16,939 nucleotides of DNA from Candidatus Geohydrothermomicrobium daggyaiense (GTDB taxonomy: Bacteria; Actinomycetota; Geothermincolia; Fen-727; JACVIW01), in assembly GCA_015711695.1 (NCBI GenBank), contig JACVIW010000015.1:1-16939 (forward strand), written 5' to 3'. The translations under genes were made by a program, and so were the position numbers. Positions 1 to 7,173 of this stretch are shown in pieces (positions within the stretch are counted from its first letter, which is position 1; each line of letters starts with the position of its first letter). The notes under the pieces were generated by a model, which was not told the DNA's origin, made no database searches, and was given only the letters and a program-made list of their open reading frames with translations.

Positions 1-106
1 ATCATGCCCGTAATAAATATTTACAATATATTCAAAGCCACCCAGTTATAAACCCAGAAAAATTAAACCCTAGACACACCCAACTCGCACCTATCGCGGT
101 CGAGAC

Positions 107-125
107 AAAAAATCACCTATTTTTT
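107..125 (-). terminator. Weak A/T hairpin downstream of the membrane-protein gene
   Basis: A perfect 7-bp inverted repeat made only of A and T (107-113 with 119-125) encloses a 5-base loop and begins 10 bases past the stop codon of the gene at 135-707. On the minus strand the second arm ends in a run of T, which fits an intrinsic terminator in position. The stem contains no G or C, so it would be weak; this is a positional guess. Confidence 0.25.
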
Positions 126-134
126 TTCGCCCGA

Positions 135-707
135 TTATTCGCCCTCCAAGGCTTGAGCCCTCTGCGTCTTTTCACCCCCACCGGAAAGCAGCCTCACGAT
201 TCCTCCTGAAAACATTGCCACCGCGGCAATAATAAAAAGAAAATAGCCTGAATTAAAGCGAACAACAAGCGCCCTTTTCGTGATTTCGCTTACAAGCACG
301 CCGAGGTATTCTCCGACAAACGGGAGTTCTCTCACCGTAGATATCACATCACCAATAACGGCGTTTATCTTATACCACGCCCCGAAATAAAAAATAACAG
401 CGAATATAATGAAATAAACACCGGCGCCGACACTCAAAGCTCCTTTAAGTGAAGGGAAGAAGAGCCCAACTGCAGCCGCCGCGGCGACAACCAAAAGCAC
501 AACAAACCAGTACAAGGGTATGTCAAGAATGCCAAGCGTCCGAAGATTTCTCCTGACAAGTGATCGTCCAAAAGCGCGAAAGTTCAACCCTATGGAAATC
601 CAAGAAAGGGCGAAGACGGAAATGAGGAACAGCGCAAGCGAAATTATGACAATCCAGTCCCCCGCGTTTCTGAACGCGCCACTCTTGTCGCTTTTTTTAT
701 TTCCCAT
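135..707 (-). CDS. Unrecognised integral membrane protein, four predicted helices
   Basis: I do not recognise the family. The 190-residue protein has a short lysine-rich N-terminus and four hydrophobic stretches at about residues 18-39, 64-86 (with a run of alanines), 91-115 and 157-176. A polar stretch of about 40 residues separates helices 3 and 4, and the tail is short, charged and glycine/glutamate-rich. No catalytic motif, cysteine pair or lipobox is visible. I chose the ATG at 707 because the sequence AAGGGGAAGG lies 4-8 bases upstream; an in-frame ATG at 725 has a poorer site. The gene is followed by an A/T hairpin and separated from gpgS by about 700 bases, so it probably forms its own transcription unit. 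Coding is supported by the clear membrane periodicity; the function is unknown. Confidence 0.7.
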   Translation of the reverse strand: MGNKKSDKSGAFRNAGDWIVIISLALFLISVFALSWISIGLNFRAFGRSLVRRNLRTLGILDIPLYWFVVLLVVAAAAAVGLFFPSLKGALSVGAGVYFIIFAVIFYFGAWYKINAVIGDVISTVRELPFVGEYLGVLVSEITKRALVVRFNSGYFLFIIAAVAMFSGGIVRLLSGGGEKTQRAQALEGE

Positions 708-1414
708 AATACCTTCCCCTTCCATCTATCCGTACTTCTCCGACAAACGATACGGGAGGTTCCTGCTTATTAGCTTTTTTCTTTTTCCCTCCCTCTTTAT
801 CCACCCCGACTTTCACAATAAGTTCGTGTAGCAAATCTGACGGAACTTGCAGCAAGGTTGGTGTTGAGTGGCTGTGTACAGAATTTTTCCGACAACCCCC
901 AGAAGGAAATCTGACCCCGGTTCTTTCAGGCTTCGAATATGTGAAGAACGTTCTCCTTATCATTCTCGTATGCATCCTCTAAAGTTTTCACGGCAGTTTA
1001 TTTGAAAAATAACCATCCTCTTCGCGCGGATAAGAGCGCAGGTATTGTTGGTTTTCACGGGATTGCCATTTTTTTCTCTCACCGAACAAGGTTTAATGAA
1101 CTATTTTTTCGGGAATTTACCAATTTCAATTCCGCGCAATTTCCAACAACTCTCCGGCTAACCTCAGGACTAGCGATACAATCAAGAACTCTTTCGCAAG
1201 CCAGATCCCACTCGCAAGTTTTCACAGAATCACTCATGCAAAGATTCATTCAAAATCCGAAAACCCTCACGCAGGCAATCGGATGAATCCGCTTTCCACC
1301 TGAAAACTTTCGCTCCGACAGCTCTGGCGCACAGGCTAACCAACGGCTCTGTCAGCAAATTCTTCTCAATATCGCTAGAATGTTCTTTCCTGTATTTCCA
1401 GGTGCAAAAAACGC
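708..1414. other. Gap of about 700 bases without a convincing gene
   Basis: No recognisable protein or RNA gene was found here. On the minus strand two short frames lie directly downstream of gpgS. One is open from inside the end of gpgS to a stop at 1230, with a possible TTG start at 1358 (42 residues). The other runs from an ATG at 1249 to a stop at 1079 (56 residues, five cysteines). They overlap by 20 bases in different frames and neither has a good ribosome binding site. They could be remnants of one decayed gene, or chance. The 708-1000 part should contain the promoter of the membrane-protein gene, but I cannot point to a clear one. Confidence 0.6.
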
Positions 1415-2386
1415 TCAGATTCCGCGCTTCTGCCTGTATTCAGCAACCGACGCGATTGGGGGCCTTTCGACAATCTTTATCGGAACCGAGTTTATTCCGT
1501 ATCCTGAGTCCGCCAGAGAAACCATGTTGTAAGCTTCGGGAAGCTCCTGAAGCAATTTCAGTTTCCCGTCGCGCTCAAGCCTTTTGAAAAGCGTTTTAAA
1601 TATACCGAAAGACATCTTCGAAAGGCTTTCAAGAGATTGGTTCTTGTGAACCCTAACTTCCAGGTCCACCTGTGCGAACGCTTCCAGACCTCCTTTTTGA
1701 TATATATCCAGAACAAGCCCCGTCTCAACCCCGTATCCGGTGAAGAACGGCACGCTTTCAAGCAGAGACCTCCTCCCACCGTATTCGCCCGAAAGCGGTT
1801 GGATGAGGTACGAAAGGTCGGGGTAAAAGAGGTTGAGCATCGGTCTAACTGTCAATTCCGTGACCCTTCCACCCCCCGATGGAACAAGCTTCCCACCCTG
1901 CTGAATGGGTCTTTCGTAAAAACCCTTCACGAAATTTACGTCCGAGTAAACTATGAGCGCCCCTGCCACGCCATAAACAAACCTGGGATGAAAATTTTTG
2001 ATGTCGGAATCGACCCAGACTATAATATCGCCTTCAAGCGCATAAAGGCTCTTCCATAGAGCTTCTCCCTTTCCGCTCTCTACCCCTACCTCAGGCATAA
2101 TCTCATCATCGAAATAAACCTCCGCGCCCTCAGCTCGCGCGATCTCAACAGTCCCATCAGTGCTTCTGGAATCAATTATGGCAAGTTGATCAACCAGGGG
2201 ATGGGTTTCGATAAGTTCCCTCCTTATCGATCTTAGAATTTGCCCAACAGTTTCCGCCTCATTGAGCGTGGGAAGGCAAACGCTTAAACTGTGCCCTTTT
2301 TCCTTCTTTAACTTTACGAGTTCTGCAATATTTGAAAAGTCCCGGTGGTGGAAAGTCCTCTTTTCGAACCAATAGCGCGGATTCAT
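1415..2386 (-). CDS. gpgS: Glucosyl-3-phosphoglycerate synthase (GT81, GT-A fold)
   Basis: The enzyme transfers glucose from an NDP-glucose to 3-phosphoglycerate, giving glucosyl-3-phosphoglycerate, the precursor of glucosylglycerate. It is cytosolic. In the 323 residues I see PTLNE at 39-43 for nucleotide-sugar binding, DSRSTDGT at 72-79, SGKGEALWKS at 104-113, the metal-binding DSD at 126-128, GGGRVTEL at 171-178, PLSGEY at 197-202, TGYGVETG at 216-223 and a histidine at 247 where GpgS enzymes have a metal/substrate histidine. Length and motif order match GpgS rather than general GT2 transferases. The ATG at 2386 is preferred over a TTG at 2392 because GGCGAGG lies 7 bases upstream. It begins 2 bases after the paaK stop, so the two are probably translationally coupled. 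No phosphatase (GpgP) gene is in the window. A mannosyl- rather than glucosyl-specific enzyme cannot be fully excluded. Confidence 0.9.
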   Translation of the reverse strand: MNPRYWFEKRTFHHRDFSNIAELVKLKKEKGHSLSVCLPTLNEAETVGQILRSIRRELIETHPLVDQLAIIDSRSTDGTVEIARAEGAEVYFDDEIMPEVGVESGKGEALWKSLYALEGDIIVWVDSDIKNFHPRFVYGVAGALIVYSDVNFVKGFYERPIQQGGKLVPSGGGRVTELTVRPMLNLFYPDLSYLIQPLSGEYGGRRSLLESVPFFTGYGVETGLVLDIYQKGGLEAFAQVDLEVRVHKNQSLESLSKMSFGIFKTLFKRLERDGKLKLLQELPEAYNMVSLADSGYGINSVPIKIVERPPIASVAEYRQKRGI

Positions 2387-2388
2387 GC

Positions 2389-3735
2389 TCAAACCTCGCC
2401 CTTTTTTCCCCTTCTTATCTCATTACGCAACCAATCGGGTGCCTCCTCAGTTCTGAGGTCAATAACTCTTTTCGCTTTGCCAGAGGTTCTCTCGAAAGTG
2501 CGTGGCTCCTTCAAGCGAACCCTCGCCCTTACGTTCAGCCTCGCTTTGATATGCGCCTCTATCTTTTCCTCAAAAGCCCTCATCACCATCGCGTCATCGC
2601 TGAAGAGTCCTTCAGATACCTCAACCCAGACCTCTAGAAGATCAAGACCTTTTTCCCTGTCCACCACTATCAGGTAATGGGGCTCGACCCCTGAAACTTC
2701 GAGAAGAGCTTTCTCCACCTGCGATGGGTAAACGTTTACGCCTTTGATTATGAGCATGTCGTCCGCTCTTCCTAACACCCTGCTCAACCGGGCGTTTTTC
2801 CTACCGCATTCGCACTCAGTCCTGGTTATGCTGGTGAGATCGCCTGTCCTGAACCGGATAACGGGCATCGCCTCGCGGGTAAGAGTAGTAAGAACAAGCT
2901 CGCCCTGTTTGCCGTCAGGAAGGCGTTTTCCGTTTCCATCCACAATCTCGGCAATGAAGTGGTCCTCCGCTATATGCAAACCGTTTTTCAGAAAGCACTC
3001 GCCCGCGACCCCTGGGCCAATCACCTCAGAAAGCCCGTAGTTGTCAGTCGCCACAATGCCAAGCCCGCTTTCAATTCTTGCTCGAACTTCCTCACTCCAG
3101 GGCTCCGCGCCGAAAAGTCCAAGCCTTAAAGAAGAACCTGGAAGGTCAAAGCTTCTTTCCTTTCCGAGTTCTGAAAGATAAAGGGCGTAACTTGGTGTTG
3201 AAACCAGCACCGTAGGTCTGAACTCCTTAATTACCGAAAACTGCAGTTCCGTTTGACCACCAGAGACAGGTATGACCATAGCGCCAAGTTTTTCCAGACC
3301 GTAATGGAGCCCAAAGCCACCCGTGAAAAGCCCGTAGGTAAAAGAAATCTGGGCTATGTCATCCCCGGTAACGCCAGCAGCCGTGGCAATTCTCGCAACG
3401 AGTTGAGCCCAGGTCTCGATATCATTTTTTGTATAGCCCACCACCGTCTTTGTCCCGGTGGTCCCCGATGAGGCATGTATTCTCACAACTTCCCTGGGAC
3501 TAACCGCAAGCATTCCGAGTGGATAGTTCTTCCGAAAATCCTCCTTCGTTGTAAAAGGGAGTTTCTCGAGGTCATCGAGGCTTTTTATGTCATCAGTTGA
3601 AAGCCCTTTTTCCTCCATTTTAGCCCTGTAAGGCGCGTGACTCGCCCATATTCGGTCAAGGGTTCTTTTAAGTCTTTCGAACTGAAGTTTCTCAAGTCGA
3701 GGACCGCAGAGGGTTTCTGCTTCAGCGTCCCACAT
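2389..3735 (-). CDS. paaK: Phenylacetate-CoA ligase family protein (AMP-forming)
   Basis: This member of the adenylate-forming superfamily would activate phenylacetate or a related aryl acetate to its CoA thioester using ATP. The 448 residues carry ASSGTTG at 88-94 (phosphate-binding loop), GLFGAEPWSEEV around 206-217, YGLSE at 233-237, RFRTGDL at 294-300, LGRADDMLIIKGVNVYP at 321-337 and SGKAKRV in the C-terminal lobe at 418-424, whose lysine would serve adenylation. This order and the length are typical of PaaK. The ATG is preceded by GGAGGTTAA. Downstream of iorA and iorB, the enzyme probably handles the aryl acetates of aromatic amino acid fermentation. The exact substrate is inferred from context. 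It is followed within 2 bases by gpgS. Confidence 0.9.
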   Translation of the reverse strand: MWDAEAETLCGPRLEKLQFERLKRTLDRIWASHAPYRAKMEEKGLSTDDIKSLDDLEKLPFTTKEDFRKNYPLGMLAVSPREVVRIHASSGTTGTKTVVGYTKNDIETWAQLVARIATAAGVTGDDIAQISFTYGLFTGGFGLHYGLEKLGAMVIPVSGGQTELQFSVIKEFRPTVLVSTPSYALYLSELGKERSFDLPGSSLRLGLFGAEPWSEEVRARIESGLGIVATDNYGLSEVIGPGVAGECFLKNGLHIAEDHFIAEIVDGNGKRLPDGKQGELVLTTLTREAMPVIRFRTGDLTSITRTECECGRKNARLSRVLGRADDMLIIKGVNVYPSQVEKALLEVSGVEPHYLIVVDREKGLDLLEVWVEVSEGLFSDDAMVMRAFEEKIEAHIKARLNVRARVRLKEPRTFERTSGKAKRVIDLRTEEAPDWLRNEIRRGKKGEV

Positions 3736-3902
3736 TTAACCTCCAATCTTCTTTCAATCAGCCCGCATCAAACCAGCGGCACGAGTGTTTAGATCATGGT
3801 ATTCACAAAAACGATCGATCGCTCTGTCCTTCTATAAAACCTGCGCGCGGCATTAACACAAATAATCTAATAAACACAGAAACACAGCGACAGCCCACTA
3901 AG
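3736..3902. other. iorB-paaK spacer
   Basis: This 167-base spacer is long for an operon and A/T-rich in its iorB-proximal half, so an internal promoter for paaK-gpgS is possible. I do not see a clean -35/-10 pair. It contains the 10-bp palindrome CGATCGATCG at 3812-3821. The paaK ribosome binding site GGAGG lies at the right place beside the ATG. Confidence 0.4.
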
Positions 3903-4511
3903 TTACCTTGCTTCTTTCCATGTCCTCCCGGCGAGGAACGCTCTTCTGTTTATTTCGAGCACCCTTGCAGGAATAAGGGATTTTAGAACTTTAAACCAGG
4001 TTTCCTCACTCACCGAAAGGAAAAGGGAAAGCGTTCCCAGCAAAACTACGTTTGCAGCCCTTCTGCTCCCCGCGTTCTCCGCTATAGACTCCGCATCAAG
4101 AATAATGCTTTCAGGTGCGATTTGTTTTATCATTTCGAGAGCATTCTCGGGGTAGGAAGCCCTGCCCTGGAGCACTGGAAGCGGGTCTATTCGCGATTTC
4201 GACATGATAAAAATACCCTCACGCGACAGATATGGCGCCGCTCTGAGAGCTTCGAGCATTTCTGTCGCGACAATGAATTGAGCGTTTCCATAAGGCACCA
4301 GAGGGCTTCGCACTCGGGAACCAAAGCGCACTGCGCTCATGACGCTTCCGCCCCTTTGAGCCATCCCGTGCACCTCGCTTGTTTTCACATCAAAACCCTC
4401 TAAAAGCAGAGCCTGACCGAGGATATTTGTGGCAAGCACGGTGCCCTGACCGCCAACGCCTGAAAGCACAACGGATAAAACTTCGTTGTCCTCAGGATAA
4501 ATCTTTTCCAA
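3903..4511 (-). CDS. iorB: Indolepyruvate ferredoxin oxidoreductase, beta subunit
   Basis: IorB carries the gamma-type domain of 2-oxoacid:ferredoxin oxidoreductases and pairs with IorA to oxidise aryl pyruvates to aryl-acetyl-CoA and CO2, reducing ferredoxin in the cytosol. The 202 residues contain GVGGQG at 18-23 and SEVHGMAQRGGSV at 45-57, both hallmarks of the family, and the length is normal. The start is a TTG: AGGAG at 4520-4524 sits 8 bases upstream, and an in-frame TGA lies ten codons before it with no ATG or GTG between. A short well-led ATG frame (4492-4539) overlaps this start in another frame, which is odd. iorB lies 177 bases after iorA and 167 bases before paaK. Confidence 0.93.
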   Translation of the reverse strand: MEKIYPEDNEVLSVVLSGVGGQGTVLATNILGQALLLEGFDVKTSEVHGMAQRGGSVMSAVRFGSRVRSPLVPYGNAQFIVATEMLEALRAAPYLSREGIFIMSKSRIDPLPVLQGRASYPENALEMIKQIAPESIILDAESIAENAGSRRAANVVLLGTLSLFLSVSEETWFKVLKSLIPARVLEINRRAFLAGRTWKEAR

Positions 4512-4539
4512 GCTGATCTCTCCTGCGGTTAATTTTCAT
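4492..4539 (-). CDS. Tiny overlapping frame at the iorB start (possible leader peptide)
   Basis: An ATG at 4539 is preceded by AAAGGGTGAT, close to an ideal ribosome binding site, and opens a 15-residue basic frame that ends at 4492, inside iorB but in a different frame. It could be a leader peptide coupled to iorB translation. Alternatively it marks the original iorB start with a single-base change separating the two frames. No homology can be claimed for so short a product. Confidence 0.25.
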   Translation of the reverse strand: MKINRRRDQLGKDLS

Positions 4540-4578
4540 ATCACCCTTTTTTAAAAACCTTTAAAGAACTCAGGGAAT

Positions 4579-4585
4579 ACCTCCT
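4579..4585 (-). promoter_or_regulatory. Orphan consensus Shine-Dalgarno in the iorA-iorB spacer
   Basis: AGGAGGT on the minus strand is a perfect complement to the 16S anti-Shine-Dalgarno, yet no ATG, GTG or TTG lies at a normal distance. Only a CTG sits 5 bases away, opening a 10-codon frame. It also falls inside the frame that stays open after the iorA stop. Confidence 0.4.
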
Positions 4586-4688
4586 GAAAGCAATAACCAA
4601 CAGCACGCATTTTCCCGCGATTCAATGCCTTTCGAGCTGAACCCATCAAAGTTTCTCTGAAGCTACCACGACCTAAAATCCGGCGCAG

Positions 4689-6608
4689 TCAAATATCCAG
4701 GGAACGGATGGCATCGTTTCTGCAGATGGAAGCGCACAAACCACATCCCGCACACTGTTCCTCCACGATCAGGATATCTTCACCTCTTCTCACAACAGCG
4801 GGGCACCCTATTCTCATGCACAGCCCGCAACTATTACAATTCTCCTTAAGAATGTAATACGGTCTACCAGGGCTTTTTTCCCTTAGAACGCACGGTCTTT
4901 TTGATATGACAACCGACGGCTCCGGTCTGTTCATTTCCTCGTATAAGACTCTCATGCATTCCTCAAGGTCGTATGGATCAACCACCTTTACGTGCTCTAT
5001 ACCCAGCGCTTTGCATAGCATCTCCACGTCCACGCTAACCGTATCCTTGCCCATGAGCGTCCTTCCCGTACCGGGATGGTCCTGAAAACCCGTCATCGCG
5101 GTTGTTCGGTTATCAAGTATAACCACGGTGCAGTTGCTCCTGTTGTAAGCAATTTCCATTAGCCCCGTTACCCCCATATGGAAGAATGTCGAGTCCCCAA
5201 TCGCTGCAACAACAGGATACCTGGGGCGCTCTGAACTCAAGGAGCGCTTTCCTTTCGCGCCTTCCCGTTCCGCATCAACTAACCTTTCCAGATTTTCGTC
5301 ATCGCCTCCGGCAGCGGATGCGCTTTCAGAATGCGCTTTAAGCGAAGACTTGATATCGAGTGCCTTTGAAAGGCCGTGAGCCATGGTAATGCTTGCTCCC
5401 ATACACACCTGGCAGTCGTGAGCGGAAAGCGGCGGCAGGACACTTAATGTATAACAGCCGATATCGCCTGAAATGATCGCCTTGAGCCTCGCAAGAGCAT
5501 ACATAATGCCTCTGTGAGGACAACCTGCGCACAGGATCGGGGGACGCCCTGGCAACCCATCGCTTGCGAAGGGAAGGTCGCGCTTTTCATCCGACTTCCC
5601 CTCAAGTTCAGGAAATGCCGCGCGAACGATGTCCGGATTAAGTTCACCCGTTCTCGGAATCCTTACCTTTCCAACAGGGGAAAACCCGAGAGCCCGGATC
5701 TCCTCCTCCAGGTAAGGCTCGAGTTCCTCCACGACAAATAGGTTCTCATAGCGCGAGCACGCCTCCTTTATGCGCTTTCTGGGAAGAGGAAAACTCATGG
5801 TGATTTTGAGAACCGGAAAGGATGGGAAAGCCTCTTTAACATACTGATAGGCGACGCCTGAAGTTATGAAAAGCACCGACTTTTGGCGTTCGCCCCCGGC
5901 ACCATCGGTGAATTCATGTCGGTTTTGGCCTTCCTCAAGCATGTTAAGACCAAAACTTTCGCTGTACTCGGCGAGTGCGCTCAGCCTTTCAAGAACAACG
6001 GGATGCCTGAGCCTCGCGTGGCCGGGAATCATCACCCGCTTTTTCTCATCCTTTTCATAATCAATCAGGCGCGGCGGCTCCGGAGGGGATGGAACAACCA
6101 CGCTCCTTGAATGGCAAACCCGCGTGGTCAATCTGAGCAACACTGGAGTATCAAAACGCTCGCTAATCCGGAAACCCTCACGCGTAAGGTCATAAGCTTC
6201 CTGGCTATCCGATGGCTCAAGCATTGGCACCCTCGCGGCTTTCGCGTAATAACGATTGTCCTGTTCATTCTGGCTTGAGTGCATCCCCGGATCATCCGCG
6301 CTCACCACAAGCAATCCAGCCGACACCCCTATGTACGGAAGGGTGAACCATGGGTCAGCCGCAACGTTCAGCCCAACATGCTTCATTGCCGCGAACGCTC
6401 TCACTCCTCCCAGAGAGGCGCCTATCGCGGCTTCGAGCGCGACTTTTTCGTTCGGCGCCCATTCTGCGTAGACTCCCTCGTTTCGCGCGAAATTTTCGAT
6501 AATTTCCGTGGAGGGGGTCCCGGGATACGCCGAAGCGAAAAGTGCCCCGGCGTGTAAAGCACCAAGCGCGACTGCCTCGTTCCCTGTTAAAAGAAGCCTG
6601 TCATCCAT
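4689..6608 (-). CDS. iorA: Indolepyruvate ferredoxin oxidoreductase, alpha subunit
   Basis: IorA is the thiamine-diphosphate and iron-sulphur subunit that decarboxylates indolepyruvate, phenylpyruvate or hydroxyphenylpyruvate and passes electrons to ferredoxin. Visible in 639 residues are LLLTGNEAVA at 5-14, YPGTPSTEI at 28-36, PPILCAGCPHRG at 356-367, GDIGCYTL at 381-388, the TPP-binding stretch GDSTFFHMG at 471-479 through LDN at 498-500, and two C-terminal [4Fe-4S] motifs (C591, C594, C597, C602 and C619, C622, C625, C629). The ATG at 6608 is chosen over TTG 6713 and two nearby ATGs because family members begin just before LLTGNEA and GGGAAAG lies upstream. A charged, low-complexity insert at about 418-464 precedes the GDS motif. 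The second cluster is followed by R630 instead of the usual proline. Confidence 0.93.
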   Translation of the reverse strand: MDDRLLLTGNEAVALGALHAGALFASAYPGTPSTEIIENFARNEGVYAEWAPNEKVALEAAIGASLGGVRAFAAMKHVGLNVAADPWFTLPYIGVSAGLLVVSADDPGMHSSQNEQDNRYYAKAARVPMLEPSDSQEAYDLTREGFRISERFDTPVLLRLTTRVCHSRSVVVPSPPEPPRLIDYEKDEKKRVMIPGHARLRHPVVLERLSALAEYSESFGLNMLEEGQNRHEFTDGAGGERQKSVLFITSGVAYQYVKEAFPSFPVLKITMSFPLPRKRIKEACSRYENLFVVEELEPYLEEEIRALGFSPVGKVRIPRTGELNPDIVRAAFPELEGKSDEKRDLPFASDGLPGRPPILCAGCPHRGIMYALARLKAIISGDIGCYTLSVLPPLSAHDCQVCMGASITMAHGLSKALDIKSSLKAHSESASAAGGDDENLERLVDAEREGAKGKRSLSSERPRYPVVAAIGDSTFFHMGVTGLMEIAYNRSNCTVVILDNRTTAMTGFQDHPGTGRTLMGKDTVSVDVEMLCKALGIEHVKVVDPYDLEECMRVLYEEMNRPEPSVVISKRPCVLREKSPGRPYYILKENCNSCGLCMRIGCPAVVRRGEDILIVEEQCAGCGLCASICRNDAIRSLDI

Positions 6609-6893
6609 ATTTACTTTCCCGACCCCAGCTTTCCTGTCGCATACCGTCCGCGCCACCATCTCCGGACGAATTTCAAAACCTCGAAAAATATTAGCACACA
6701 TTACCATGACCAAACCTTAATGGCTGTCCGGGTTCTGTCGCGTATGAATCTTGCGCGGAGAATTTCAAGCCCGGTTCAGGTCCTCAAAGCGAATGGGAAT
6801 TCGCGGCAAGGATAATCCGGGTACGCCAGAACTCGCATAAAGATAAAGCGCTTACGTCCACACAGTCCAGAAAAAACATAACCCATTTGTCTT

Positions 6894-6995
6894 CCTGAAG
6901 GGAAAATTGACCCAAATGAAAATTGATTTCCTTCAGGGGTTAAGCACTGCACTCTACCCCAACAACTCGCAAGTCGTTGAACCGTTCCCTTAAGG
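6894..6995. repeat. Cluster of inverted repeats with CCTGAAGG motifs
   Basis: CCTGAAGG at 6894-6901 is mirrored by CCTTCAGG at 6930-6937, and the match extends into the flanking AAA/TTT with one bulged base. GGGGT/ACCCC arms (6936-6940, 6956-6960) follow directly, then AACAACT/AGTCGTT (6961-6967, 6972-6978, one mismatch, loop CGCA) and the 8-bp palindrome CCTTAAGG (6988-6995). A third CCTGAAGGAA stands at 7095-7104. This could be a structured leader RNA or an operator set. Confidence 0.4.
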
Positions 6996-7102
6996 AAATG
7001 GGCAAGTAAAAGGGTGCATCGCGTGAAGGATAAGGTAAACCAGTAAGACGCTTGCGAATCACACGGAAATAAGTGGATTTAACAGATACGAATACCTGAA
7101 GG

Positions 7103-7131
7103 AACGTCGACCAGGCTTTTAGAAATATGAT
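7103..7131 (+). promoter_or_regulatory. Candidate promoter for the sigma operon
   Basis: TATGAT at 7126-7131 resembles a housekeeping -10 box and would start transcription about 35 bases before the sigma start codon. No good -35 box stands 17 bases upstream. GGAAC at 7101-7105 resembles an ECF -35 element, but a matching ECF -10 is not obvious, so autoregulation is not shown. Confidence 0.22.
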
Positions 7132-7160
7132 ACGCTCAGATACATCGTTGCCGTGAAAGC

Positions 7161-7165
7161 AGGAG
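7161..7165 (+). promoter_or_regulatory. Ribosome binding site deciding the sigma-factor start
   Basis: AGGAG lies 8 bases before the GTG at 7174 and so selects it over the upstream GTG at 7153, within whose frame the site lies, and over the ATG at 7186, which is 20 bases away. Confidence 0.7.
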
Positions 7166-7173
7166 TAAACCTG

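Larger units (their letters stand above)
6609..7173. other. Divergent intergenic region between iorA and the sigma-factor gene
   Basis: This region separates the minus-strand ior cluster from the plus-strand sigma operon and must hold promoters in both directions. No RNA gene or convincing protein gene is visible. It contains a perfect 6-bp hairpin (6789-6804, loop GGGA) and a dense set of inverted repeats at 6894-6995 described separately. The part from 6609 to 6713 is an open extension of the iorA frame, probably untranslated leader. Confidence 0.6.

Noticed and set aside
697..975. 92-codon minus-strand frame overlapping the start of the membrane-protein gene
   Set aside because: The ATG has no usable ribosome site, the first half is unlike a protein, and it overlaps a better supported start. 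The lysine-rich second half is only mildly suggestive.
1002..1286. 94-codon plus-strand frame in the 700-base gap
   Set aside because: No ribosome binding site, no recognisable motif and a composition like translated non-coding DNA.
3812..3821. Palindrome CGATCGATCG in the iorB-paaK spacer
   Set aside because: A single 10-bp simple palindrome with no second copy nearby; weak evidence for an operator.
4689..4691. TGA at the end of iorA as a recoded codon
   Set aside because: IorA proteins normally end just after the second iron-sulphur motif, and other genes here (paaK, subunits D, E and K) also end at TGA, so it acts as a stop.
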